NCBI GenBank assembly: GCA_030431515.1
Contig: JAUIIX010000005.1
Location: 40,551 to 104,550 of the forward strand
Source: a bacterium
Lineage (GTDB): Bacteria > Bacteroidota > Ignavibacteria > Kapaibacteriales > UBA2268
DNA length: 64,000 nt
Reading direction: 5' to 3'
Shown here: positions 35,762 to 45,822 of the stretch, piece after piece
Numbering within the stretch: the stretch's first letter is position 1
Layout of the letters: every line of letters starts with the position of its first letter
Program-made: the position numbers and the translations under genes
The notes under the pieces: generated by a model
What the model was told of the DNA's origin: nothing
Database searches by the model: none
Seen by the model: only the letters and a program-made list of their open reading frames with translations

Positions 35762-36360
35762 TTAAAAAATCTTTAATTTTATTATCGATTTATTTTGTGT
35801 TAACATTATCTTATAATTTTGTTAGTCCAGCAGTTAATTCATTCTTTTTAAAGATTAATCAAAAGATTGCAAATTCATTTAATGCAGGTGATGGCTTTAA
35901 TAATAAGTTTATAGTATTTGAAATCCAAGACGATGAATTAGTATCATATATTAAAAACCCTATTAAAAGAAAGGGATTAGTCGCTGATACAAGTTTTGTC
36001 AAATTGAATGTAAGAACACATCTATATATGCCTTTGGTTATAATGCTATCTATAATATTTATATTTAATCTAAAAAATAAGAAGTGGTTTATTATCAGTA
36101 GCTTATTGCTAACTTTAGCATTTGTTGAGTTCAAAATATGGCTTTACATACTTGACCAAAGTAATCATTTTCTGATAATAACAGAAAATGGTGAGCATCT
36201 GACAAAAATAAATGAAGGTGTTTTTCCTGAGTTTTGGAGCCATTTGAATAAAGTCATAAATGTAAAAGGTGCTATTTTTATAAGATATATTACCCCAGTA
36301 ATTATCGCTTCATTCCTCTATTTCCTTATGGAATCTAAAGAAAAACTTCGCTTTAAATAG
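35734..36360 (+). CDS. Membrane protein coupled to the exosortase
   Basis: 208 residues with an N-terminal helix, a soluble loop and three further hydrophobic segments. Overlap with the exosortase frame implies coupled translation, resembling exosortase-associated membrane proteins. No conserved motif recognised; partner role inferred from context. Confidence 0.65.
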   Translation: MVKISKKEIIKKSLILLSIYFVLTLSYNFVSPAVNSFFLKINQKIANSFNAGDGFNNKFIVFEIQDDELVSYIKNPIKRKGLVADTSFVKLNVRTHLYMPLVIMLSIIFIFNLKNKKWFIISSLLLTLAFVEFKIWLYILDQSNHFLIITENGEHLTKINEGVFPEFWSHLNKVINVKGAIFIRYITPVIIASFLYFLMESKEKLRFK

Positions 36361-36364
36361 AATA

Positions 36365-37165
36365 TTATTTAAAATAAAGTTCAGGTCTTCTATCAATAAA
36401 AATATCATTAATTTCATTAAAAGATTTATCTCGAGTTTTCTCTGGATTTATTTCTGCAGTTAAAGCAATCTCATTATCCTCCCCTGCTGAAATAATATTT
36501 TTACCATTATATGAGATAATTGTCGATTTGCCATTGAATTGTAATGTTTCTTCGTTGATAGACTCATAGCCAACTCTATTAATTACAGCAACATAAACCT
36601 TATTTTCTAATGCACGAGTTCTCATGGCTTCCTCCCATACACCAGTAACTAAGTTCGCCGGACAAAGAATTAAGTCAGCCCCTTTGAGTGCAAGAGAACG
36701 AGCTGCCTCTGGAAATCTCCAATCATAACAAATCATAGTACCAATATTCAAATCCTTTTCTTCCCAATACACATTAAAGAAACCAGTGTTACCTTGTTCG
36801 AATATTAACCTTTCTTTATAAAATAAATGACTTTTACGGTAAATGCTACTTTCAGCTTTATCGGGCATAAGAATAGCAGCAGAATTGTAGAAATTAGATT
36901 TATCTTTTTCAATGAATCCAAAGACAATTGCCTTATTATACTTTTCAGCATAATTTTGAAATTGAGAAATGATTTCTCCATCAGCTCTTAGAGCAAGGTC
37001 AAGAATATCAGATTTTTTAAGGAAAAAATATCCCGAAAGAGATAATTCTGGGAAGACAATAATATCGCTATCATCTTCTTTAATATTGTCAGTCATATAC
37101 TCGATATTATAGTCCATATCAGCGTATTTTGGACAAAATTGAACAATAGTTAAATCAATAGACAT
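36365..37165 (-). CDS. Carbon-nitrogen hydrolase (nitrilase superfamily)
   Basis: 266 residues with the catalytic Glu40 (FPELSLSGYF), Lys111 (YRKSHLFYKE) and Cys146 (TMICYDWRFPEAAR). It hydrolyses an amide such as an omega-amide or N-carbamoyl compound; substrate unknown. Length is typical of the cytosolic group. Confidence 0.9.
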   Translation of the reverse strand: MSIDLTIVQFCPKYADMDYNIEYMTDNIKEDDSDIIVFPELSLSGYFFLKKSDILDLALRADGEIISQFQNYAEKYNKAIVFGFIEKDKSNFYNSAAILMPDKAESSIYRKSHLFYKERLIFEQGNTGFFNVYWEEKDLNIGTMICYDWRFPEAARSLALKGADLILCPANLVTGVWEEAMRTRALENKVYVAVINRVGYESINEETLQFNGKSTIISYNGKNIISAGEDNEIALTAEINPEKTRDKSFNEINDIFIDRRPELYFK

Positions 37166-37296
37166 ATTATACCTTGGAAGATTTTGAAAAAAAAATAGGT
37201 AAATAAAAAAATATTTCTTTTGTTAACAATTATTTCTTAAATTGCATTCTATTTTTTGCAAAATAAAAAATTATTTCGTAATAATAACAAATAAAT

Positions 37297-38088
37297 ATGA
37301 AAACGACTATCAAACTCTTAATAATTATAATGCTAATCGCAATTTCTTCGACGACTCTATTAAGTAGAGGAAAAACTCGAGTAGAAAGAAAGAAAGAAGA
37401 AGCATTAAAAACTCTCCAAGAAAATTCATCTGAATTATCAATTTTAGCCGGTGTTGACCCCTTATCAAATGACTCTTTACAAATAATACAAACTGAAGAA
37501 ACCCTTGGTGATGAAGGTGAAGACTTAGAAGAATTAGCAAATGAAAATGATGTAGTAGTTGATATCGATAAATTAAATATGCTTTGGATAGCTTACCTAT
37601 CAGAAGATGAGGAAGCAGAGTATAGCGATAATGGTATCAAAAAAGATGAATTTATGGAAGACATCGTTGATTGGTTAGGTACTCCTTATAGATTTGGTGG
37701 TACTACAAAACGTGGAGTTGATTGTTCTTCTTTTATGCAACATTTATATAAAAATTCATTAAATGTAGAGATGCCAAGAACAGCTAATATGCAGTTCTCA
37801 GTTGGTCAAGAAATTGAAAGAGATGATTTGCAATTTGGTGACTTAGTATTTTTTAAAACAAGAAGATATGCACCAATTACTCACGTTGGAGTTTATTTAG
37901 GTGATGATTTATTTGCTCATGCATCATCAAGAAATGGTGTTACAATAGCTTCATTAAATTCATCATACTACTCTAGAACATATAGAGGTGCTAAACGTCT
38001 AACAAATAAAGATATTATGGCATTAGAGATACCAAACACAGATAATGCATCAGTTGGAAATACATCTGATGAATTTGGTTCCAGATAA
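37297..38088 (+). CDS. NlpC/P60-family cell-wall endopeptidase
   Basis: 263 residues; signal helix MKTTIKLLIIIMLIAISSTTLL is near its start. The catalytic domain has Cys143 (GTTKRGVDCSSFMQHLY), His196 (ITHVGVYLGDD) and His208 (LFAHASSRNG). It probably cuts stem peptides of peptidoglycan. An acidic, coiled linker separates signal and domain. A terminator with UUCG loop follows. Confidence 0.9.
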   Translation: MKTTIKLLIIIMLIAISSTTLLSRGKTRVERKKEEALKTLQENSSELSILAGVDPLSNDSLQIIQTEETLGDEGEDLEELANENDVVVDIDKLNMLWIAYLSEDEEAEYSDNGIKKDEFMEDIVDWLGTPYRFGGTTKRGVDCSSFMQHLYKNSLNVEMPRTANMQFSVGQEIERDDLQFGDLVFFKTRRYAPITHVGVYLGDDLFAHASSRNGVTIASLNSSYYSRTYRGAKRLTNKDIMALEIPNTDNASVGNTSDEFGSR

Positions 38089-38119
38089 TTTCTAATAATA
38101 TCAAAAATATTAATAAATT

Positions 38120-38146
38120 AAGCAATCTTCGGATTGCTTTTTTTTT
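38120..38146 (+). terminator. Rho-independent terminator with UUCG loop
   Basis: AAGCAATC-TTCG-GATTGCTT (perfect 8-bp stem, tetraloop) and a T-tract, 32 bp past the NlpC/P60 stop. Confidence 0.9.
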
Positions 38147-39180
38147 GTCATTCAGAGCGAAACATCGAATCCATTTTCCCTCAAAAATCCCCTCGGTCAT
38201 TGAGCGTAGTCGAAATGTAAAAAAGGTGTGTCGGCTTGCCGACGGGGTATTTATTCCTTATTTCAATAAAAAATACTCAACGTCATTCAGAGCGAAGCGA
38301 AGAATCCACAAAAAACCTCCCCTACATTATTCTTCGCAAAATAATTTATTTGTCATGGCTACTTAAAAAACTTCGGAGAAGTTTAATGTTAATAGTAAAT
38401 ATAAATCAATAGTATATCACAACTTCGGAGAAGTTGAACATAGATATTAGAATACAAAAAATTGAAAATATTGTCATTCAGAACGAAACGATAATTGTAT
38501 TATAAATATGGGTTGACTTCCCTCAAAATTCCCTTCGGTCATTGAGCGTAGTCGAAATGCAAAAAAGGGGTGTCGGCTTGCCGACGGGGTATTTCTTGCT
38601 TTCTTTCGGCATATCTTCAAAACAAAAAAAACCAAAAAGACAAATGAAGAACAAAAAAATGAAATATACGACATAAACTAACAATCACTAAACAATCATA
38701 ACCATGAAAAGCAAACAAAAAATCACTAATTATTTTAGACCCTAATTTTTTCTACCTTGTAACACATTGCAACAAAAACCAATTACAAGAAAAGTGCAAA
38801 ACCCAAAAAATTAAAAAATTAGTAATTTTGACAAAAAACACAGCAATAAACACAAAATTACCTTCTCGAGTTTTTTGGATTCTTCGCTTCGCTCTGAATG
38901 ACAGAGAATTTCAGAATCACTGATTTTAATGGATTACGCTGATTAAACGGATTTAAGAGAGAGTTTCTCGACTACGCTCGAAATGACAAGGTTAGGTTCT
39001 GAATGACGGAAAACCAAGAAATACCCCGTCGGCAAGCCGACACCCCTTTTTAAAAAAAGGGGAATTTTAAGAGAATATGGATTCTTCGCTTTACTCTGAA
39101 TGACAGGGAATTCAGAATCACGGATTTTATGGATTACTCAGATTGCACGGATTTAAGATGTTGGTAATTTTAATGAGATA
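38147..39180. repeat. Cluster of dispersed palindromic repeats in a gene-free kilobase
   Basis: At least four repeat types recur in both orientations. (A) GTCATTCAGAGCGAAGCGA at 38147 (diverged), 38282 and 38473 (diverged), and inverted at 38878 and 39079. (B) GTCGGCTTGCCGACGGGG at 38230 and 38572, inverted near 39026. (C) CATTGAGCGTAGTCGAAATG at 38198 and 38540. (D) ACTTCGGAGAAGTT near 38369 and 38421. Also present is a GGATTAC/ACGGATTT motif at about 38930 and 39120. 38282-38384 closely matches 63893-64000. No gene is believable here. Confidence 0.88.
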
Positions 39181-39202
39181 AAAAAAGGAGCCGAAGCTCC
39201 TT
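39181..39202 (-). terminator. Rho-independent terminator
   Basis: On the minus strand AAGGAGC-TTCG-GCTCCTT followed by T-tract; perfect 7-bp stem ending 18 bp past the lipoprotein stop. Confidence 0.85.
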
Positions 39203-39220
39203 AATTATATTATAATTTAA

Positions 39221-40063
39221 TTACTTAATGACAGAGTAACTATTTAACTCAAATACATTATATGGTAAGGCATCTAATGAATCAAGTATCTTAGTAATTG
39301 AACCAGATGATGTAAACTTAATTGGAGAATCATCTCTTTTTACCTGTCCAATATCTTTCATAAACCATCTTTCGATAGATGACTTAATAGATATTGTTCC
39401 AGCATCAATTTTTTGCCCTACTATAATAAAATCAACTTTACCTGAAATCTCAAATTCGTACAAGTAAGCAACTGCACTACCATTCAAACTTAAAGCAATA
39501 TTTGTATATGGTCTAAGACCTAAACTTTTTGCTTTCAAAGTCGCTTTTCCTGTAAAACTAATATCTTGTCCTTCGATATTCATAGCTAAATCTGTAAATG
39601 GAATTTCTAATATATTCCAACTTGAAGTATATTCATCAATCAATGTAATAAATTTTACTTCACTATTTAATGGTATCGTTATACCTAATTCTTCCACCGT
39701 TAATAATTCTTCAATAAAAGAAATTGAAACATTCGTTTTACCATCTTCACTATAATAAAAATTTGATTTTACGACTTCAGTACCAATTTCATTAGGACTA
39801 TCACCTTCGTAAGTATCAATTTTAGTTGCAGTTTTACCAGATATAACTTCTGTACCACTAACTTCATTTTTTTCGTACTTTGGAGCACCCAATGTGCCAT
39901 CAGGATTAACTTCTGCTCTGAGATAAACCCAAAAAGACCCATCAGTAAGTGGATAATAATTAGTTGTATCACGTATTTTCTTGTCCTTTTCATCATCATC
40001 AGAACAAGAGTAAGCAAAAGAAATCAATGATAAAAGCAAGAGATATTTAAATAAAGTCTTCAT
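39221..40063 (-). CDS. Lipoprotein, hypothetical
   Basis: 280 residues; lipobox ISFAYSC (Cys20) followed by SDDDEKD. The mature part begins YYPLTDGSFWVYLRAEVN, a pattern of envelope proteins with beta-rich folds. No family assigned. It stands alone between two repeat-rich gaps and has its own terminator. Confidence 0.7.
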   Translation of the reverse strand: MKTLFKYLLLLSLISFAYSCSDDDEKDKKIRDTTNYYPLTDGSFWVYLRAEVNPDGTLGAPKYEKNEVSGTEVISGKTATKIDTYEGDSPNEIGTEVVKSNFYYSEDGKTNVSISFIEELLTVEELGITIPLNSEVKFITLIDEYTSSWNILEIPFTDLAMNIEGQDISFTGKATLKAKSLGLRPYTNIALSLNGSAVAYLYEFEISGKVDFIIVGQKIDAGTISIKSSIERWFMKDIGQVKRDDSPIKFTSSGSITKILDSLDALPYNVFELNSYSVIK

Positions 40064-40637
40064 AAATCAATCCTTGTCAAAATATTATTTTATAAAATAG
40101 AAAGTCCACTTATTCATCTCCATTGAAGATATAAATATAATAGCATTCCATAATTAATTGACGTTTTAGCATATTACTTTATTATATTAATATTTTGGAA
40201 AGGATTAAGAAAGTCAATCTCAGTTGTTCCGACAGTTACCTCAAGGGAAGCATATTAAGATAATTGATTTTGAGAGTTGTGCTGAATGACGGAGAGGTTT
40301 TTTATTGAAATAAGGAAGAAATACCCCGTCGCTGCCGCGACACCCCTTTTTTACATTTCGACTACGCTCAATGACCGAGGGGAATTTTGAGAGAATATGG
40401 ATTCTTCGCTTACTTCGGCGTTGCTCAGTACAAGTCGCTCTGAATGACGGAGACTGGATTCTTCGCTTCGGTCTGAATGACAGGGAGTTTTTTGAATTTT
40501 GAGCTTCGGTTTGAATATGAGGACAAAAAAACTGATAAGTTGCTTATTTTTTTGATAATTTAATTAATATTTGAATATGAATTTATTAATAAAATATTTT
40601 CCGTAATTTTGAATTTTTAAAACTTAAGATTAATAAA
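40064..40637. repeat. Gene-free repeat region upstream of ppa
   Basis: It contains inverted copies of the same families as at 38-39 kb: ATACCCCGTCGCTGCCGCGAC at 40321 (diverged palindrome), CATTTCGACTACGCTCAATG at 40355, GGATTCTTCGCTT at 40399 and GGATTCTTCGCTTCGGTCTG at 40456. The start of 40064-40200 is the upstream region of the lipoprotein gene. A TAATTTTG -7 element before ppa lies at 40604-40611. Confidence 0.8.
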
Positions 40638-41174
40638 ATGAATTTTCACCCTTGGCATGATATAGATTTAAGAACTGATTCTGAAGATACTTTTAATGCA
40701 ATTATCGAAATCCCTAAAAATTCAAGAGCTAAATACGAACTTGAGAAGGTTTCTGGTTTATTGAAAATGGATAGAGTACTTTACTCTGCTATGTATTACC
40801 CTACTAACTATGGATTTATCCCTCAAACTTTATCTGATGATGGAGATCCATTAGATATTTTAGTATTCTCGCAAATAGCAATTGAGCCACTATGTATAGT
40901 AGAAGCTACTGTAATTGGTGCTTTTAAGATGTTGGACGAAGGAAAGGCTGATGATAAAATTATCGCTGTTGCTAAAAATGATATGAGTGTTAATCACGTT
41001 ACTGATGTATCGGGTCTTGCTCAACATTACCATAGAGAAATTAGAAATTTCTTTGAAGAATATAAAAAACTTGAAAACAAGGTTGTTTTAGTAAATGATA
41101 TGATAAATAAGGAAGAAGCTTTAAAAGTAATCGAACATGATAGAGCTAATTATATCAAACATTACTCGAAATAA
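40638..41174 (+). CDS. ppa: Inorganic pyrophosphatase
   Basis: 178 residues of the family I soluble enzyme. The metal-binding DDGDPLDILV places Asp68, Asp70 and Asp73 at the E. coli Asp65/67/70 positions; YPTNYGFIPQT, and AIEPLCIVEATVIGA (with acidic substitution) also fit. It hydrolyses PPi to drive biosynthesis. Length is normal. Confidence 0.95.
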   Translation: MNFHPWHDIDLRTDSEDTFNAIIEIPKNSRAKYELEKVSGLLKMDRVLYSAMYYPTNYGFIPQTLSDDGDPLDILVFSQIAIEPLCIVEATVIGAFKMLDEGKADDKIIAVAKNDMSVNHVTDVSGLAQHYHREIRNFFEEYKKLENKVVLVNDMINKEEALKVIEHDRANYIKHYSK

Positions 41175-41183
41175 TTTCTTTTA

Positions 41184-43400
41184 TTAATCGAATTCAAATC
41201 CTGCAAATTGATTTTCTGGGACGCTTGCAAGTTGTTCTTGTTGAGTTGCTCTGATTGTAGCAATAATTTCTATCTCAGAATCTGATGGTATTTCTGTGTA
41301 TGAAATCACCGATACCATTGGATATTGAGTTTTGATTAGTCTAAAGAAGTAAGGTCTAATTTGAGCAGAACATATCACAGTTGGTAAATGACCAGCAACT
41401 GTTATTTCATCAATTGCATTTGATAATGATTGATAAATAGCTTGTATTTTATGTGGTGATAGTCCCATCGTAGCTGATACATTTCCATTTTGATTCTCTT
41501 GTAGTGCTTTAGTAAGTTCTTGCTCTAATTGAGGATCAATCCCTATAGTATGAATTACACCATTCTGATCTTCAAATATTTTCTTAATTGATTCGGATAA
41601 ACTGTGTCTTACATATTCGGTTAGTACATCACTATTTACAGTAACTTTAGAATATTCAAGCAAAGATTCTATAATTATTGGTAAATCTCTGATTGGAATA
41701 TTTTCAATAAGTAAGTTCTGTAATACTTTTTGAATTAATGATAATTGTAAGTTTTCTGGTTTAATTTCATCAATTAATGCTGGGTAATCTTCTTTTAAAT
41801 TATCAATTAAATGTTTAACATCTTGACGGGTTAATAGTTTATCAGCATTTCTTCTTAGTAGTTCTGTTAAATGAGTGATTAAAACTGTAGCAGGTTCTAC
41901 AACAGTGAAGCCCATTATTTCAGCGTTCTCACGTTGGTTAGGACTAATCCAAGTAGCTGGAAGTCCAAACACTGGCTCTGTTACATTCATACCTTGTATT
42001 TCACCTTCGGCAGTACCAGGGTTCATAGCGAGAAGTAGATTAGGGTATATTTTGTTTTCTGCTACATCATTAGCTCTAATTTTAATAACATATTTTTCTG
42101 CTTCTAATTGTAAATTGTCTCTTACTCTTACTGGTGGAATTATAATACCAAGTTCTTGGGCAAGTTGCTTACGAACATTAGTAATACGCTTGAATACATC
42201 TCCACCTTGAGTTTCATCGACCATAGAGATTAAGCTATAGCCAAGTTCAATTTCAATTGGGTCAATTTTAAGAAGTTCTTCAACAGGTTTTTCTTCATTA
42301 CCTTTTTCAGATTTCTCACTTTCTTGTAATTCTTGTCTAAGTTTAGAGTCTGCTTCTTCGTTAATTGTTTTAGTTCTAAAATATGCTGCAAGTCCCGCTG
42401 CGATTGAAAAAAACATAAATGGAATTAATGGAAAGCCAGGTAAAAAGCCCATAAGAAGTAAAACTACTGCTGCAACAGCAAGAGGTTTTGGGTCTCTTCC
42501 AAATTGAGTCGATATTTGAACATCTAATTTTTCTTTTGAACCAGAACGAGTTACAACTAAACCACCTGAAACAGAAATTAATAGTGCAGGTATTTGAGAA
42601 ACAAGTCCATCACCAATAGTTAAGACGCTAAATGTATTTAAAGATGTTGAAAAATCCATATCCATTTGCATCATACCGATTACAAATCCACCAAGAAGGT
42701 TAATGGCTGTAATTATAATACCAGCAATTGCATCCCCTTTGATGAACTTAGCAGCACCATCCATCGAACCGTAAAAGTCAGTTTCATTTGTTAATTCTTC
42801 TCTTCTAGCTTTTGCAGTTTGCTCATCAATATATCCTGCATTCAAATCTGCATCAATACTCATTTGCTTTCCAGGTAAGGCATCTAAAGTAAACCTTGCA
42901 GCTACTTCGGCAATACGTGTTGACCCTTTGATAATTACTACGAAGTTGATAATTAACAAGATAAGGAATATAATAATCCCTACAACGAAATTACCACCAA
43001 CAACGAAATTACCAAAAGCATTGATAATATCACCGGCTTCAGCTTCTCCTAATATTAATCGAGTAGAGGCGACATTCAGCCCAAGTCGGAATAAAGTAGA
43101 AATCAAAAGTATTGCTGGAAATGAAGAAAAATCTAAGGGTCGGGTTAAGTATATAGAAATCATCATAATCAATACTGCAATGGCAATATTGATAGTTAGG
43201 AAAACATCTAATATAAAAGAGGGAAGTGGAATAATTAAAAGTGCTAAAATCAATATCATACCAAAAGCAAGACCCAAATCTGGATTCTTCCCTATTCTTG
43301 ATAGAACTTTATCTCTAAATCCGATAAAATATCGATTTTGAGATATTGAGTCTGGTATTTTAAATTGTTGATTATCAGCCATACTAATATTATTATCCAC
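41184..43400 (-). CDS. flhA: Flagellar export gate protein FlhA
   Basis: Up to 738 residues from GTG 43400; an ATG at 43382 (MADNQQF) would give 732. Eight membrane helices in the first ~330 residues are followed by a cytoplasmic domain. Signatures include SSFPAILLISTLFRLGLNVASTR (split), VAARFTLDALPGKQMSIDADL and FYGSMDGAAKFIKGDA of the FHIPEP core. FlhA forms the export gate of the flagellar type III system. No other export genes flank it; ppa converges on it. Confidence 0.95.
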   Translation of the reverse strand: MDNNISMADNQQFKIPDSISQNRYFIGFRDKVLSRIGKNPDLGLAFGMILILALLIIPLPSFILDVFLTINIAIAVLIMMISIYLTRPLDFSSFPAILLISTLFRLGLNVASTRLILGEAEAGDIINAFGNFVVGGNFVVGIIIFLILLIINFVVIIKGSTRIAEVAARFTLDALPGKQMSIDADLNAGYIDEQTAKARREELTNETDFYGSMDGAAKFIKGDAIAGIIITAINLLGGFVIGMMQMDMDFSTSLNTFSVLTIGDGLVSQIPALLISVSGGLVVTRSGSKEKLDVQISTQFGRDPKPLAVAAVVLLLMGFLPGFPLIPFMFFSIAAGLAAYFRTKTINEEADSKLRQELQESEKSEKGNEEKPVEELLKIDPIEIELGYSLISMVDETQGGDVFKRITNVRKQLAQELGIIIPPVRVRDNLQLEAEKYVIKIRANDVAENKIYPNLLLAMNPGTAEGEIQGMNVTEPVFGLPATWISPNQRENAEIMGFTVVEPATVLITHLTELLRRNADKLLTRQDVKHLIDNLKEDYPALIDEIKPENLQLSLIQKVLQNLLIENIPIRDLPIIIESLLEYSKVTVNSDVLTEYVRHSLSESIKKIFEDQNGVIHTIGIDPQLEQELTKALQENQNGNVSATMGLSPHKIQAIYQSLSNAIDEITVAGHLPTVICSAQIRPYFFRLIKTQYPMVSVISYTEIPSDSEIEIIATIRATQQEQLASVPENQFAGFEFD

Positions 43401-43832
43401 CTGAAATATGATATTTCAGAGAATTTGTGTTAAAAACAACCCGTATCAATACATCAACAAAATACTTGCCAACTTTTATTTATATACTTTTCTTTGGTCT
43501 TTATCGTTCGATATTCTTATAATAATTGATATGAAATTGCGTTATTTTGATGTAAGTGTGATTAAAAATAAAGTATTGAATGCAATTTTGGCTCACTTCA
43601 ATATATTAAAAAGGTTATTAAGCTATATCAAAATGTCGCCATTCTGAGGTGTAGCCGAATAATATCCCATATATTTACACCTAAAAGCCCAAAAATCTGG
43701 ACAGTATCGTTTTTTTTTGTTTCCTTGTTGTTTGTTATTTAATGCATCTTACATCTGGACAAATTTATATGCCAAAATATGTGTTCAGGACTTTGCAAAA
43801 TTAAATATTAAAATTGTTTTTATAAAAGTTTG
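43401..43832. other. Gene-free stretch between flhA and purN
   Basis: No convincing gene. A 79-codon frame lacks family features. CATTCTGAGGTGTAGCCGAAT at 43633 (approx.) is a degenerate copy of the CATTCTAAGGCGAAGCCGAT repeat near 63625. CTGGACA words occur twice near 43700-43760. Confidence 0.5.
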
Positions 43833-44402
43833 TTATTTTACTAAATCGGCTATTACTCTGCTGTAGATTATATGCTCAAATTCTAAGATTCGGGCTTGAA
43901 GTGATTCTGGAGTTTCGTCTGGGTTTAGTTTGATAGTATGCTGAATTAAGTATTCACCTTCGTCGTAGTTTTCTGTTACATAGTGAATTGTTAGTCCGGA
44001 AAATATTTCTTGATTCTCGACTACTGCTTTATGGACATTAAGTCCGTACATACCTTTTCCACCATATTTAGGTAATAATGATGGGTGTATATTTAGAATT
44101 TTATTTGGGAATGCTTTTATTACTTCGCTTGGTATTTTTTTCATATATCCAGCCAGTATTATTAAATCTATTTTATTTTCATTTAATACTTTAAGAATTT
44201 CTGTGTCTGGATCCTCGTGTGTCAAACTTGATATATGATAAGTTTTGATATTATTTTCTTTTGCAAATTGATATGCTCCAGAGTTAGAATTATTTGTAAT
44301 TAATAATTCTGGAGTGGCGTTTATTTGCCCGTTTAAGCAATTTTTTACTATTGTTTTGAAGTTGCTTCCATTGTGAGAAGCAAAAAAAGCAAGTTTTTTC
44401 AT
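43833..44402 (-). CDS. purN: Phosphoribosylglycinamide formyltransferase
   Basis: 189 residues. The GAR transformylase of purine synthesis, using 10-formyl-THF. Markers are FASHNGSNFKTIV, LAGYMKKIPSEVI, NIHPSLLPKYGGKGMYG, VHKAVVEN and VTENYDEGEYL. Length matches the family. It is divergent from the motB-like operon. Confidence 0.93.
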   Translation of the reverse strand: MKKLAFFASHNGSNFKTIVKNCLNGQINATPELLITNNSNSGAYQFAKENNIKTYHISSLTHEDPDTEILKVLNENKIDLIILAGYMKKIPSEVIKAFPNKILNIHPSLLPKYGGKGMYGLNVHKAVVENQEIFSGLTIHYVTENYDEGEYLIQHTIKLNPDETPESLQARILEFEHIIYSRVIADLVK

Positions 44403-44568
44403 TAGAATTACATTTTTTTATTACAAAATTAGTTAATATTTGTTTAATTTGTAAATTATAAAAAGTAAATTTTAGAAAAATATATAAAAATAAGAGCAAA
44501 TTAATCGGCATAGAATTTGATATATAAATTCTATAAGCGTTGTAAGTTCTTATTAAATTAAAGTAGTA

Positions 44569-45330
44569 GTGAAAAGAACAAGAAAGAAGATAAAAAGCAA
44601 AGTTGATCATAATAGATATCTAATCACTTATGCAGATTTGATAACTTTACTTCTTGGCTTTTTTGTAATATTATATACTACTTCTAAAATTGATGGTGAA
44701 AACTACGAAAAGTTACAAGAAGCTTTAAAGAAAGCTTTTTCATCTGGAGTAAAACCATTGTTAGATGGAGGTGATGGTGTATTAGATGGGAATGACCATG
44801 TTTTACCAGAACCATATTTTCCAGGAGTTAGACAAGGTAATATTGATTCAATTCAAGAAAGTATAGCTTCTAATTTAGTTAGTTATTTTGATTCTGGGTC
44901 TGTTACTATGGTACGAGAAGGTGAATCAATTAAGATTGATATGCCCGAAAAATTACTTTTTCAATCTGGATTTGCAGAAATTAAAGCAGATGGCTTAAAG
45001 TTCTTGGACTCATTAGCCGATATATTAAGCGATGTGCCAAATCAGATAACTATAGATGGACATACAGATAATGTTCCTATTCAAAATAGTTCGTTTGAAT
45101 CTAATTGGCATTTGAGCACGGAAAGAGCTTTGGAAGTTGCATATTCAATGATGAAAAAAGGATTGAAAGAACAAAATGTTGCGGTCAGAGGTTATAGTTC
45201 CCAAAGACCAAAAGAAACTAATTCTACTGAAGAGGGAAAAGCAAAAAACAGAAGAGTAGAATTAATTATATCTAAGTTGGACATACAAAGTCCTTCTACT
45301 AAAGGATATAGTAAAGATAGTATTAATTAA
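44569..45330 (+). CDS. motB: MotB-like flagellar motor protein (OmpA domain)
   Basis: 253 residues, GTG start. A basic N-terminus leads to a single helix with the conserved Asp23 in LITYADLITLLLGFF, the proton-channel residue of MotB stators. A plug region and an OmpA peptidoglycan-binding domain follow (TIDGHTDNVPIQ, NWHLSTERALEVAYSM, NRRVELII). motA is not adjacent. The gene heads an operon with fliW and csrA. Confidence 0.88.
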   Translation: MKRTRKKIKSKVDHNRYLITYADLITLLLGFFVILYTTSKIDGENYEKLQEALKKAFSSGVKPLLDGGDGVLDGNDHVLPEPYFPGVRQGNIDSIQESIASNLVSYFDSGSVTMVREGESIKIDMPEKLLFQSGFAEIKADGLKFLDSLADILSDVPNQITIDGHTDNVPIQNSSFESNWHLSTERALEVAYSMMKKGLKEQNVAVRGYSSQRPKETNSTEEGKAKNRRVELIISKLDIQSPSTKGYSKDSIN

Positions 45331-45342
45331 AAAATTATTATA

Positions 45343-45759
45343 ATGCAAGAACAGGAAGTAATAAATATTAGGACATTACACTTTGGGGATTTAGAAATTC
45401 CACAAAATAACGTACTCGATTTTGAGTTTGGTATTTTGGGATTTGAGGACCTAAAAAGATTTGTAATAATTAGTGAAGAAGAGACTGAACCTTTCAAATG
45501 GCTATTAGCTATTGATGAACCAAATATTGGATTTCCAATTGTTGATCCTTGGTTACTTGATGGGAATTATAATCCTGGTAGAGGGTTTAAAGTTGAAGAA
45601 GAAGCAATATTTACGATAATTACATTAGGAAAAGCTGATCAGAACATGACTGCAAATCTTAAAGCACCTATCGTTATAAATATTAAAGAAAACAAAGGCA
45701 AGCAAATAATTTTACCTAACGATAAATACTCTCCAACTTATGTGGTTAGTAAAAAATAA
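45343..45759 (+). CDS. fliW: Flagellar assembly factor FliW
   Basis: 138 residues with GDLEIPQNNVLDFEFGILGFED, FKWLLAIDEPNIGFPIVDPW and ANLKAPIVINIKENKGKQI. FliW binds flagellin and inhibits CsrA, coupling flagellin supply to translation. It lies directly before csrA, as in many flagellated bacteria. Confidence 0.95.
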   Translation: MQEQEVINIRTLHFGDLEIPQNNVLDFEFGILGFEDLKRFVIISEEETEPFKWLLAIDEPNIGFPIVDPWLLDGNYNPGRGFKVEEEAIFTIITLGKADQNMTANLKAPIVINIKENKGKQIILPNDKYSPTYVVSKK

Positions 45760-45822
45760 TCGTTAGATTTTGTATTTTAAAAAATTATTCATAATTTTAA
45801 GTTATTAAAAAATCAAAAAACT

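Noticed and set aside
38145..38674. Small frames in the repeat cluster
   Set aside because: They translate the dispersed repeats (SFRAKHRIH, ERSRNVKK types) and carry no independent coding evidence.
43408..43647. 79-codon frame upstream of flhA
   Set aside because: Composition fits AT-rich noncoding DNA; no family, no ribosome site and a degenerate repeat close by.
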